From assembly GCA_009778595.1 (NCBI GenBank), contig WRJI01000012.1:1-42326 (forward strand): a stretch of DNA of 42,326 nucleotides, written 5' to 3'. Source of the stretch: Peptococcaceae bacterium (GTDB lineage: Bacteria > Bacillota > Desulfitobacteriia > Desulfitobacteriales > Syntrophobotulaceae). Below, in pieces: positions 15,694 to 23,689 of the stretch. The stretch's first letter is position 1, and each line of letters begins with the position of its first letter. Made by a program: the position numbers and the translations under genes. Under the pieces are notes generated by a model. The model was not told where the DNA came from, searched no databases, and saw nothing but the letters and a program-made list of their open reading frames with translations.

Positions 15694-17883
15694 TCAATAC
15701 GTCAGAACATCCTGCATCAACGTACCTACATCCAGAATCAATGTCACTTTACCGTCTCCGAGAATTGTTGCCCCGGAAATACCCGGCAACGAACCAAGAT
15801 CGTCTCCCAAAGTTTTCAGAACAATTTCCTGTTGACCTTTTAATTCGTCAACCATAAGTCCGATCAGGCGATCCATAACCCCAACAACGACAACGAACAC
15901 AGTTTCCTTCTCATCGTCTTCAGGCAGACCGAACTGACTCTTCAGGGACAAGAGAGGCAAGGTGTTGCCTCTGAGCTTAGCCATTTTGATCCCCCCAACC
16001 GTCCTCACATCCTCGTTTTGAACACGCAATGTTTCTTGGACTGACGACAAAGGCACCGCGTAGATCTCACCGCAGACACCAACCAACAACGCTTGAATAA
16101 TCGCGAGAGTCAGAGGCAGCTTGATGGTAAAAACAGTCCCCTCCCCCGCTTTTGTCCGTATGTCAACGGTTCCACCCAAACCGGAAAGGGCTCGTTTAAC
16201 CACATCCATACCGACTCCCCGCCCCGAAATGTCGGTTATCTGGTCTGCCGTGCTGAACCCGGGCAAAAAAATCAGATTGGCTATCTCACGCTCAGACAAA
16301 TCCTCGTTTTCGCCGATCAGCCCGGCGGTTAAAGCCTTCTGCATAATTTTCTGAAGATCAAGACCGTCGCCGTCATCAGAAATAACAATAGCGATATGGT
16401 TGCCCTCGTGATAAGCTTTCAGAATGATTTTTCCGATTTCCGATTTTCCCGCGGCAAGGCGGGTTCCCGGGTCTTCAATGCCATGATCAACACAATTCCG
16501 AATAAGATGGGTCAACGGATCACCGATCTGTTCGATAACCGTTTTATCCATTTCTGTTTCTTCACCATGGAGTTCCAGATCAATCTTCTTACCCGTCTTG
16601 CGGCAGAAATCCCGAACCAGACGCGGGTATCGGCTAAAAACAGTCCCCACAGGAACCATTCGCAACCGCATGGCACTTTCCTGAAGATCGTTCATCAGAC
16701 GTCCCAAATAGATGTTGGTTTCGTTCAAATTATTCACCAGCGCATCCATCGGAAACTTTCCCCTAAGATCATCGCCAATCTTGACAAGACGCGCTCGGGT
16801 GATCACCATCTCACCAACCATATTGATTAAACTATCCATACGGTCCGTATCGACACGGATGGTATGAACTTGATCAGACTTGCCGCCGCCCCCGTCGCCC
16901 CCTGAAGGAGGTTGAACATTATCCCTAAGGAATTTGGAGTAGGCTTCCGTTTCCGTGGAAGCCTCATGGCTGACTCCCCTCGCTGTCTCTTTCGAAGAAT
17001 CCATTTCTGTGGACAGTTTTTCCGCTAGGGGTTGTTCAAGGGGTTCGATTCCGATTAACTGAGAGATTTCTGAACTGTCAAAAATCGAAACATGAATATC
17101 TATGACATCTGAAACCATATAAATCTCTGAAAGTATCTCTTCTTCCCTTTCATCCGTAGCCAACAAGAGATAAAACCTGTCGTTAGATATTTCTTCCTCT
17201 TCCATCAACTCCATGTTTTCTATACTCGGCGAGATAGCCAAGACTTTACCCAGATCCTGCAGTCTCTGAATCACCATAACCGCTCTGACTGTTTTCATCA
17301 AAGCTTGTTCGTCCAGAATAACGGTGAGCTGATATATGGCTTGACCAAAGAGGGTTACTTCTCTCAGATCCATGATAGCGTTTTCGTCCAAAGCGAACTC
17401 AACACGCGGAGCCGGTTCAGGGTCGGGATCTTCTGACATCGTCTGAATATCTGTTGTTTCTGTTATCACCCCTTTAGCCAGACGACAGATGCGCTTCACC
17501 AAATCTTCCGCGTCATGCCGAACAGGTTTCTGAGCTTCCACTTGTGCAAGCATGTCTTTAACGACATCTGTGACCTCCAACAGAACATCGATAATCTCAT
17601 GGGTTACCGTCAGTTTCCCCTGGCGCACCTTATCCAGAAGATCTTCTGCCGCATGGGTGACTTCCACGATCGCTGTGAATCCCATGGTTCCGGAAGCCCC
17701 TTTGAGGCTATGGGCACTGCGGAACAATTCATTAATCAGTCCTATATTCTCACTATCACGCTCAAGATCCAGAATACTCGCGCCCAGACGCTCAATCTGT
17801 TCTTGAGAGTCAAGCAGGTAGAATTCAAGAAATTCTTCAACGTCGGGCATACCCATGTTGCCGGGATCTTTATCAAGGCTCAT
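15694..17883 (-). CDS. cheA: Chemotaxis histidine kinase CheA
   Basis: CheA autophosphorylates in response to chemoreceptors and passes phosphate to CheY. Domains in order: P1 with phospho-accepting H58 in RSAHSLKGASGTMGF; a CheY-docking P2 region around 165-275; P3 dimerisation with DRMDSLINMVGEMVITRARL; P4 ATPase with HLIRNCVDHGIEDP (N box), ISDDGDGLD (G1) and SGRGVGMDVVKRA (G2); and P5, CheW-like, from LPLTLAIIQALLVG to the end. At 729 aa it is full length. It heads this operon, 110 bases from a strong terminator that ends the preceding PII operon, so a promoter must lie in that gap. Confidence 0.97.
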   Translation of the reverse strand: MSLDKDPGNMGMPDVEEFLEFYLLDSQEQIERLGASILDLERDSENIGLINELFRSAHSLKGASGTMGFTAIVEVTHAAEDLLDKVRQGKLTVTHEIIDVLLEVTDVVKDMLAQVEAQKPVRHDAEDLVKRICRLAKGVITETTDIQTMSEDPDPEPAPRVEFALDENAIMDLREVTLFGQAIYQLTVILDEQALMKTVRAVMVIQRLQDLGKVLAISPSIENMELMEEEEISNDRFYLLLATDEREEEILSEIYMVSDVIDIHVSIFDSSEISQLIGIEPLEQPLAEKLSTEMDSSKETARGVSHEASTETEAYSKFLRDNVQPPSGGDGGGGKSDQVHTIRVDTDRMDSLINMVGEMVITRARLVKIGDDLRGKFPMDALVNNLNETNIYLGRLMNDLQESAMRLRMVPVGTVFSRYPRLVRDFCRKTGKKIDLELHGEETEMDKTVIEQIGDPLTHLIRNCVDHGIEDPGTRLAAGKSEIGKIILKAYHEGNHIAIVISDDGDGLDLQKIMQKALTAGLIGENEDLSEREIANLIFLPGFSTADQITDISGRGVGMDVVKRALSGLGGTVDIRTKAGEGTVFTIKLPLTLAIIQALLVGVCGEIYAVPLSSVQETLRVQNEDVRTVGGIKMAKLRGNTLPLLSLKSQFGLPEDDEKETVFVVVVGVMDRLIGLMVDELKGQQEIVLKTLGDDLGSLPGISGATILGDGKVTLILDVGTLMQDVLTY

Positions 17884-17936
17884 CTTACCACCCCTATCAT
17901 TATGTGAAAAGCTATAGGATTGTCCATGGATAGTTT

Positions 17937-17965
17937 TTTGTATTTACAGATTTTTATACTTTCAA
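17937..17965 (-). promoter_or_regulatory. Possible promoter of the cheA-fliP operon
   Basis: On the - strand TTGAAA and TACAAA are 17 bases apart, about 54 bases before the cheA ATG. The -35 is good but the -10 is weak (four of six). It is offered because an upstream terminator makes a promoter here necessary. I see no sigma-28-type sequence in the gap. Confidence 0.25.
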
Positions 17966-17993
17966 AAATGGAATAATCCGAATGCCATGCCAT

Positions 17994-18023
17994 AAAAAAA
18001 CCTCCGCGGCCATGCCGCGGAGG
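17994..18023 (-). terminator. Rho-independent terminator after the PII-like gene
   Basis: A perfect 9-bp stem, CCTCCGCGG with CCGCGGAGG (18001-18009 and 18015-18023), with a 5-base loop is followed on the - strand by seven T residues. It isolates the permease/PII operon from cheA. Confidence 0.92.
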
Positions 18024-18039
18024 CAGGAACTTACACCCT

Positions 18040-18357
18040 TCATTCTTTAGGCCCCTGATATAACCCAACAACCTGGTCGAGGGGCACCACAAAAGAAACT
18101 CCTTTATTGGGTTCATTCAATTCCATTTCGCTCACAAGAGCGTTCATAACCTTTTCAAGCTGACTCACATCAATCAAAGTCAGGACAATTTCTTTTTCCG
18201 GCTCAATACTAATCCCCAACATCAACCGTACAGAAGACCCATGTCCGTAAAGAATCGTTCCACCAACTGCACCGGCTTTATGGGCAACATCAAGGACTTT
18301 GCCCGCTTTTCCTTTGCTCACAATCGTAATAATCAGCTTGAACCCGTTTTCCCCCAT
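18040..18357 (-). CDS. PII-like signalling protein
   Basis: The 105-aa protein has the beta-alpha-beta PII fold pattern: FKLIITIVSKGKAGKVLDVAHKAGAVGGTILYGHG in the first half and KEIVLTLIDVSQLEKVMNALVSEME in the second. Classical PII proteins bind ATP/ADP and 2-oxoglutarate and regulate ammonium channels and glutamine synthetase. Here the T-loop region after the ILYGHG stretch is shorter than in GlnB/GlnK and has no modifiable tyrosine in the usual place, so this is a transporter-linked PII-like protein rather than GlnB. It lies 68 bases downstream of an SLC13/ArsB-type permease, with no terminator between, so it probably senses a nucleotide or metabolite and gates that permease. GGAGGA precedes its ATG. 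Confidence 0.8.
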   Translation of the reverse strand: MGENGFKLIITIVSKGKAGKVLDVAHKAGAVGGTILYGHGSSVRLMLGISIEPEKEIVLTLIDVSQLEKVMNALVSEMELNEPNKGVSFVVPLDQVVGLYQGPKE

Positions 18358-18425
18358 GACTCATATCCTCCATTTACCGGCCCTTCACAAGCCAAAGTTT
18401 TATGAATGCCTGTCCGATTCCTATA

Positions 18426-19754
18426 TCAAGCAAATCCTAACCTGATAAAGACAACATAGACATAAACTGTCGCCAAGACCAAAGTCAGCAAAGTCACCGG
18501 AATACTCACCTTCAGGAAATCAACAAAAGAAATGGGTGTCCCCTCCCTCGCGGCAACAGAAGCCACAATCAAATTCGCCGAAGCCGCAATCAATGTGCCG
18601 TTGCCGCCCAGACAAGCCCCCAGCGCCAAGGACCACCACAGAGTCGACATATCCGTTGGGGCCAAAGCCATCTGAGCTCCCATATCCTGAACCATGGGAA
18701 TCATCGTCGCCACCAGGGGAATGTTGTCAATAATCGCCGATGCCAACCCGGCGCCCCAAAGCATAATGAGCGAGGTTAAGGTCATATTACCGCTGGTCAC
18801 CTCAATCATCCATGTGGCCAGTTTCTGAATAATCCCCACTTCCACCAGCCCGCCCACCAGAACAAACAAACCGGCAAAGAAAAAAATAGTTACCCATTCC
18901 ACAGAATGAAACACTTCTTCCAAATCTTTTTCTTTCGTGCCGATGAGCATCAACAGGGTTCCCCCGGTCAAAGCCACCACCGCCGGCTCAATATGAAAAT
19001 ACTGGTGGGTAAGGAATCCAATCATCGTAAGCGCGAAAACAACGATTGACTTCTTGGCCAACGTCATATCACGAATATATTCTTTAGGGTCAGCTTCCAT
19101 AAGTTTTTGCTTATAGTGCTCCTCCACATGCAGATGTTTTGCGTAATAGAACCGTAAAAAAACGATGGCAAGAGCAGTCAACACAATAATAAATGGGGCG
19201 ACATGGATCAGAAAGTCATTAAACGTAAGCCCCGCCGCCAAACCGATCATGATGTTTGGCGGATCTCCCACCAACGTCGCTGCCCCCCCAATATTGCAGA
19301 TCAGAATCTGGGTAATGAGTAAAGGAATCGGACTTATCCGCAACGTGTTGGCTATCGCGACAGTGATCGGCGCAATCAGCAAAACCATCGTCACATTATC
19401 AATAAAAGCCGCTCCTAAAGCCGTCAGGACCGCCAGCCTTATCAAGATTTTCTTGGGGTCTCCTCCCGCGCTTCTGGCTGTCCAGATAGCCAGAAATTGA
19501 AATATTCCGCTTTTGTTAGCGATCCCAACGAGGATCATCATACCTATAAGTAGAAAAATTGTCGACCAGTGAATATGCTTGGTATAGGCCCCGTGCAAAT
19601 CGACGATACCCAAAACGGTCATCAGCAGGGCCCCACTGAGAGCGATAACCGATCTGTTGATTTTTTCCGAAATGATGACAGCATAACACACTAGGAATAT
19701 GACTGCGGCAGCGATAACCTGCCAACCAGCCACAACATGAACCGTTTCCTCCAT
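18426..19754 (-). CDS. SLC13/ArsB/NhaD-type permease
   Basis: This is a membrane protein of 442 aa with about 11-12 hydrophobic helices in two homologous halves. Each half has the ion-transporter-superfamily signature: AAFIDNVTMVLLIAPI in the first and ASAIIDNIPLVATMIPM in the second, with GGAATLVGDPPNIMIG and LGGNGTLIAASANLIV as the re-entrant loops. This places it in the ArsB/NhaD/SLC13 superfamily, near the YbiR/P-protein branch; the substrate (Na+/H+, anion or dicarboxylate) cannot be told from sequence alone. The ATG at 19754 is preferred over a GTG three codons upstream, which overlaps the GGGGTG ribosome site. It is co-transcribed with the PII-like gene from a clear promoter at 19793-19821. 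Confidence 0.85.
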   Translation of the reverse strand: MEETVHVVAGWQVIAAAVIFLVCYAVIISEKINRSVIALSGALLMTVLGIVDLHGAYTKHIHWSTIFLLIGMMILVGIANKSGIFQFLAIWTARSAGGDPKKILIRLAVLTALGAAFIDNVTMVLLIAPITVAIANTLRISPIPLLITQILICNIGGAATLVGDPPNIMIGLAAGLTFNDFLIHVAPFIIVLTALAIVFLRFYYAKHLHVEEHYKQKLMEADPKEYIRDMTLAKKSIVVFALTMIGFLTHQYFHIEPAVVALTGGTLLMLIGTKEKDLEEVFHSVEWVTIFFFAGLFVLVGGLVEVGIIQKLATWMIEVTSGNMTLTSLIMLWGAGLASAIIDNIPLVATMIPMVQDMGAQMALAPTDMSTLWWSLALGACLGGNGTLIAASANLIVASVAAREGTPISFVDFLKVSIPVTLLTLVLATVYVYVVFIRLGFA

Positions 19755-19792
19755 CGGCGTCACCCCAAGCTTCTTTTCTGTTGACTGTGTGA

Positions 19793-19821
19793 ATTATAGC
19801 AAACTGCGCGGAAATCTGCAA
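19793..19821 (-). promoter_or_regulatory. Sigma-A-type promoter of the permease/PII operon
   Basis: On the - strand TTGCAG and TATAAT are separated by exactly 17 bases, ending about 38 bases before the permease start codon. Confidence 0.65.
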
Positions 19822-19877
19822 GTTCCACGAATAGGCGATTCTCCCGCATGATCTTGACAGTCCTTGTGCCCTTGCCG

Positions 19878-20417
19878 TCATCTGTTTTTATCTACAAAAA
19901 ACGACTCGTCAATGCCTCGCGTTTGATAGATCTCCCGTGATTTCTTCACATTCTGAAGGCGATGCATCTCCAATTTCGTGTACTCAACTTCCATATTAAG
20001 CTTCTTAGACAACCTCTCATCACTTTCCTTGATTAAGGCGACGAACCTCTCTGTCTCATTGACCTTGTCCAACCAAGGCTCGACCAACTCCGGGAATCTC
20101 CCGCCTATTGCAGCCGCGTCCAAGGCGTTGACTCCCAACTCATTACAGACCGCCTGTCTCTTGGCATAGGAATCCATACGGCTCAAGCTGATCTCCTCGA
20201 GCTTCTCTCGGCGCCAAACCAAAAGAGACTCCAGATCGTTCATGTCTTCAGAACGCTCCTGTTCTTCGTGGATCTTATCTGATTTATCAGAAGACAGGTG
20301 AAGAGACTCGCTCCAGCGAGTCTCCAGCCTCTCTGTTTTGCGCAAGATCTCTTGATAAATCTGAGCCTCCCGCTCCAGAACACTTATCAGATACTCTATG
20401 GCATTTCGCGTATTCAT
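19878..20417 (-). CDS. Probable FlgN/FliT-type flagellar chaperone
   Basis: The start at 20417 (MNTRNAIEYLISVLEREAQIYQ) follows AGAGGTAAGG and lies 4 bases after the fliS stop, so the two are translationally linked. The 179-aa product is entirely helical and heptad-like, with long amphipathic segments (YLISVLEREAQIYQEILRKTERLE; FVALIKESDERLSKKLNMEVEYTKLEMHRLQNV), the build of FlgN-like chaperones of hook-associated proteins. The position after fliD-fliS supports this role. There is no diagnostic motif, so FliT or another flagellar coiled-coil protein is also possible. Confidence 0.5.
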   Translation of the reverse strand: MNTRNAIEYLISVLEREAQIYQEILRKTERLETRWSESLHLSSDKSDKIHEEQERSEDMNDLESLLVWRREKLEEISLSRMDSYAKRQAVCNELGVNALDAAAIGGRFPELVEPWLDKVNETERFVALIKESDERLSKKLNMEVEYTKLEMHRLQNVKKSREIYQTRGIDESFFVDKNR

Positions 20418-20421
20418 GACC

Positions 20422-20862
20422 TTACCTCTTAGCCACTTGGGCCCAAACCAACGCGAACTCAGTGAAAAAATCAATTACCGGTCCCAAATGAGAGGCATCC
20501 CGTTCGATATTAGCCGCGATAATCTCCCGCGCATAAAAATTATAAAGGTCCCTGAGATGAACGGCAATTTCTCCTGCTTCCAGGTTAAGCGTCGCATTCA
20601 GCTCCACGACAATATCAAGGGCGCGGGTTAATGCTTCATTCGCCTCTTCAAAAGTCTCAGCCAACAGAGCCTTCTCGCCCTTATTCAAAAACTTCAATGC
20701 CCCATTGTACAACATGACAACAAGTTTTTCCGGTGAGGCTGTTTCCACCGCAGTCTGTTTGTAAACAGTCTGGGATGTTTTTTCGTAACCCGGGGCTGCC
20801 TGCACGGTTTGCATCGAAGAGAATTCAAAAGACTTTTCAGCCAAATTGGTTTGAGTAAGCAT
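20422..20862 (-). CDS. fliS: Flagellin export chaperone FliS
   Basis: FliS binds the C-terminus of flagellin and delivers it to the export gate; in Firmicutes it also binds FliW. The 146-aa sequence has the family motif TASPEKLVVMLYNGALKFLNKG at about 41-63 and helix 3 with ALTRALDIVVELNATLN. It has a longer N-terminus than B. subtilis FliS (about 20 additional residues before YKQTAVETASPE). The ribosome site GGAGGG precedes the ATG. It is 64 bases downstream of fliD. Confidence 0.95.
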   Translation of the reverse strand: MLTQTNLAEKSFEFSSMQTVQAAPGYEKTSQTVYKQTAVETASPEKLVVMLYNGALKFLNKGEKALLAETFEEANEALTRALDIVVELNATLNLEAGEIAVHLRDLYNFYAREIIAANIERDASHLGPVIDFFTEFALVWAQVAKR

Positions 20863-20926
20863 GTTATCCCTCCAAATTTTTTTGACTCTATCTTGTCTCG
20901 GTATTCAAGGAGTTATGCCGGTTCAA

Positions 20927-22351
20927 TTATTTTAGAGCGGACAACTGCGCCAGCTGCGCCGTGAAACTTTCGCGCTGGCCGTCCAGATCGGTCAACAAGG
21001 CTTCCAATCGGGCGAATTTCAATTTAATGCTTGCCGTATATTCTTCGATGCGCCGATTGAAATCGTCAATACGATTCTTGACATCCACCAATTGTTTGTC
21101 ATAGCTGCTGAGGGTTTTTGACAGACGTCCGTCCGCCATGACATAGTCGTGAACAAAGGCTTTATAGGTGTTGGCCAGCCCTTTCGAGGCCATGTCCCCT
21201 ACCCCTCCGCCGAGAAAATTCATGACGCCCTCAGGGTCTTCCGCCATAGCCTTATTGAATTTTTCTACGTTGAACTCCAATGTCCCATCTTTACCGAAAT
21301 TCGCCGACGAAGTGCTTAATCCCACTTGTGACAGATTGGTAAACCCCGCCTGACCATCCGTTTCAAAGCTTCCCGACAACATGCTTCTCAGCTGGCTGCG
21401 GAGGGAGTTAACCATTGGATCGGCAAACAGATCCCCTTTGGTTTTGGTCTCGGCATTGTATTGGGTTTTTTCGTTTAAAAAAGCGTTCAATGAGTTATAC
21501 TGGTCGACAAAAGCTTTTATAGCTTCTTCTGCCGCCGATGTGTCGGATTCGACCTTAACCGTAACCGTGCTGCCGGCGGCGGCTCCGGTCAATTCCAGCG
21601 TAACACCTGCGATAACATCCTTGAACACATTGCTGGAACCGGTAATATTGTCAAGCCCGTTGACTGAGATCTTGGCGTCTTGGGCCGCCTGAGTCACATT
21701 TTTGGCCTCACCCATATTGGATAAAACACCGATAGTTTCCAGCACGTTCCCTGTTTTATCGCTGAATTGGGCAGCGTTTTCCGCACCTGTTTCCTTAGAA
21801 ATCAAAGTCAGCTTAAACCCTTCACCGGTTTTAATCACCGTGGCGTCTACGCCGGCTTTGGCCTCGTTGATAGCTTGCGCGATATCTTGGAGGCCGGCAT
21901 TGGCGCTAATGTTGATATCTTTGATTGTATCCCCCACTTGAACGGATATTGTGCCGCCTTCCAGACCAAGGCCGGTGTTCGCTGCCGCCACGCTCTGGGC
22001 ATCGCCGGTCATGGTCTGGGCCAGAGCTGTCTGAGTAATTGTTATATTATAAGTGCCGTTCATAGCTCCGGAAACAGACGTCGCGTTCAAGACAGAGGGG
22101 TTGCTCGACGTGGTTTTCGTGGCTTTCCAGGTTGCCGGATCCCGGAGTTTATCTAAGGTTTTCTCCAGTGCCGCCATACGTGAATTGATATCGCGCCACG
22201 CGTTTTTCTTCGTTTCAAGAGCTTTTTGACTGTCATTCAGTTGGTTGAGAGGCAAAGAATAATTCTTTATCATGGCCTGGGTTATCCCGGAGAAATCGTA
22301 TCCTGAAATACCTGCGAGCGATACAGGTGTATAGTTGATAGGTGTTGACAT
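20927..22351 (-). CDS. fliD: Flagellar filament cap protein FliD
   Basis: FliD (HAP2) forms the filament cap on which flagellin polymerises. With the start at 22351 (AAAGGAG 9 bases upstream) the protein is 474 aa and begins MSTPINYTPVSLAGISGYDFSGI. The N-terminal helix (NDSQKALETKKNAWRDINSRM), the Ser/Thr/Ala-rich central D2-D3 domains, and the C-terminal coiled coil (KTLSSYDKQLVDVKNRIDDFNRRIEEY ... LKFARLEALLTDL) are all present. A frame-open extension of 63 codons is only a shadow of flaG. Its leader holds one half of a 26-nt sequence repeated in inverted orientation at 42209-42234. Confidence 0.95.
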   Translation of the reverse strand: MSTPINYTPVSLAGISGYDFSGITQAMIKNYSLPLNQLNDSQKALETKKNAWRDINSRMAALEKTLDKLRDPATWKATKTTSSNPSVLNATSVSGAMNGTYNITITQTALAQTMTGDAQSVAAANTGLGLEGGTISVQVGDTIKDINISANAGLQDIAQAINEAKAGVDATVIKTGEGFKLTLISKETGAENAAQFSDKTGNVLETIGVLSNMGEAKNVTQAAQDAKISVNGLDNITGSSNVFKDVIAGVTLELTGAAAGSTVTVKVESDTSAAEEAIKAFVDQYNSLNAFLNEKTQYNAETKTKGDLFADPMVNSLRSQLRSMLSGSFETDGQAGFTNLSQVGLSTSSANFGKDGTLEFNVEKFNKAMAEDPEGVMNFLGGGVGDMASKGLANTYKAFVHDYVMADGRLSKTLSSYDKQLVDVKNRIDDFNRRIEEYTASIKLKFARLEALLTDLDGQRESFTAQLAQLSALK

Positions 22352-22369
22352 ATTCATACACTCCTTTGT

Positions 22370-22395
22370 GTGATTTGGACTGGTCGGAGTACTAG
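22370..22395. repeat. 26-bp sequence before fliD, inverted copy at 42209
   Basis: It starts GTGATTTGGACTGG and ends GGAGTACTAG. The reverse complement of 42209-42234 matches it at 25 of 26 positions. It covers the flaG stop codon and ends 2 bases upstream of the fliD ribosome site. Confidence 0.85.
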
Positions 22396-22787
22396 ATTTT
22401 TTCATCGACAGCGATTCCGATAGCTTCGACCAAGGACGCGTAGAGATCAAGCATCTTTTTTGACGGGAACTCACTGAGGACTTGACCTGAATCGGAGTGA
22501 ACCACCTGGATGATCGTCCGCCGGGTTTCGTCATGAACAACGAACTCCAATTTTTTGTCGATGAGACCCATGAATTTATTCAAGTTTTCCGCTGCTTTCT
22601 CAACCGCTTTTCTTTCCCGTTGCGCTTTATCTAAAGCATCCTGCGGTGTATCTTCAAGGCCGGGATCCTGGCGACGTGCTACAATAAGCCTCGGTCGATA
22701 GGTGTTTTTTTCCAATCTTTGGCTTTCAGCGGCCGAATCCGGCACCGCTGTGACTGATGTGACGGTTCTGACAGGTGTCACTTGCAT
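22392..22787 (-). CDS. flaG: FlaG-family flagellar protein
   Basis: With the start at 22787 (AAAGGAAAG followed by ATGACC before this ATG), the protein is 131 aa. After a variable N-terminus it has the FlaG core: NLNKFMGLIDKKLEFVVHDETRRTIIQVVHSDSGQVLSEFPSKKMLDLYASL. FlaG is a small cytosolic protein encoded upstream of fliD and affects filament length. The gene is 40 bases upstream of fliD on the same strand. An in-frame extension of 51 codons upstream lacks a ribosome site and covers the promoter candidate at 22882-22908. Confidence 0.9.
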   Translation of the reverse strand: MQVTPVRTVTSVTAVPDSAAESQRLEKNTYRPRLIVARRQDPGLEDTPQDALDKAQRERKAVEKAAENLNKFMGLIDKKLEFVVHDETRRTIIQVVHSDSGQVLSEFPSKKMLDLYASLVEAIGIAVDEKI

Positions 22788-22881
22788 GGTCATCTTTCCT
22801 TTCATAATGCTATGTATCATCAATCCGGCCAGACGATTATTTGCGTTCTTTCTTTCTGTCTTTGTTTGTCTATTACTCAAT

Positions 22882-22908
22882 TCATCGAATTGTTGCGTTT
22901 TGATCTTA
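22882..22908 (-). promoter_or_regulatory. Candidate flagellar sigma-28 (SigD) promoter of flaG-fliD-fliS
   Basis: On the - strand TAAGATCA and TTCGATGA are separated by 11 bases, resembling the SigD pattern TAAAGTTT-N11-GCCGATAA (TAA and the central CGAT are kept). It would give a leader of about 90 bases for flaG. flaG and fliD are late flagellar genes, so a SigD promoter is expected. Confidence 0.4.
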
Positions 22909-23052
22909 ATAGTACTTTTGTCCCAATATGCCTGATACAAAAAAAAATCCGTTATTTCGTGTTATGAAGCAAATACAAAAATCGATAAATGGGTACCATA
23001 ATCAAAGACAGATGTTCCACCTCTATAAAATATACATTGAGGAGAAATTGTT

Positions 23053-23565
23053 ATGATTGAAGCTGAATTTGAATGGTCAAGACTCGGCAACATTGAAACC
23101 GGCCGAGGCAATCTGGGATCCGAAGCACCCGTAGAAATGTATCGCCTGTTGCAGTACACGATCTTTGACGAATTGTCCAATCGTTTTGATGATGACACTG
23201 CTGAAAATATTTACCGAAGTGCCGGATTCCGCGCCGGTCTCGCATTCTCCCGGAACATTATGGAAAAAAAAGAGGACTTCTACGATTTCATATCCGAATG
23301 CCAAGAGAAGTTGAGATCCATGAAAATCGGTATTTTACGTATAGAAAAAGCGGATCTGGATAATTTGGAGCTGATGCTGTCTGTTAGCGAAGACTTGGAT
23401 TGTTCGGGGCTTCCCTTGCAAGAGAACACCGTCTGTGTCTATGATGAAGGATTTCTGGCGGGTATCCTTTTCGATTACACAGGCGAACACTTCGATGTTA
23501 AGGAAGTTGACTGTTGGGCCACCGGTGACCGCACATGCAGATTTGACGCCAGAGTGATACGTTAG
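23053..23565 (+). CDS. V4R-domain protein
   Basis: The 170-aa protein is a stand-alone V4R (4-vinyl reductase) domain: a helical N-terminal part (EMYRLLQYTIFDELSNRFDDDTAENIYRSAGFRAGLAFSRNI) and the C-terminal sheet with ENTVCVYDEGFLAGILFDYTGEHFDVKEVDCWATGDRTCRF. The paired cysteines in DCWATGDRTCRF are the usual metal/ligand-binding site. V4R domains bind small hydrophobic or aromatic ligands and serve as sensors. It lies 124 bases upstream of a diguanylate cyclase on the same strand and may provide it with a signal. GAGGAG precedes the ATG at 7 bases. Confidence 0.85.
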   Translation: MIEAEFEWSRLGNIETGRGNLGSEAPVEMYRLLQYTIFDELSNRFDDDTAENIYRSAGFRAGLAFSRNIMEKKEDFYDFISECQEKLRSMKIGILRIEKADLDNLELMLSVSEDLDCSGLPLQENTVCVYDEGFLAGILFDYTGEHFDVKEVDCWATGDRTCRFDARVIR

Positions 23566-23587
23566 ACCCTTGCAGACGCGAAGCGTC

Positions 23588-23663
23588 AAAAAAAAACGAG
23601 AAAATCCTCATTCTGACTCCTGACTCCTGACTCCTGAATACTTGTGGGCGAAGCCCGCATGAG
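23588..23663 (+). repeat. Degenerate copy of the dispersed heptad-plus-hairpin repeat
   Basis: The order of parts is the same as in the copies at 24936 and 40637: an A-run, GAGAAAATCC, CATTCTGA, heptads (TGACTCC three times, then TGAATAC), then ACTTG and a hairpin. The hairpin stem is changed on both sides (GGGC with GCCC instead of GGTC with GACC), so pairing is kept. It separates the V4R and GGDEF genes. Confidence 0.75.
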
Positions 23664-23689
23664 TACGAAAATGAAATGTGAGACGGTAA

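Noticed and set aside
22352-22540. 63-codon N-terminal extension of FliD
   Set aside because: It overlaps flaG in another frame, is not FliD-like, and the good ribosome site supports the start at 22351.
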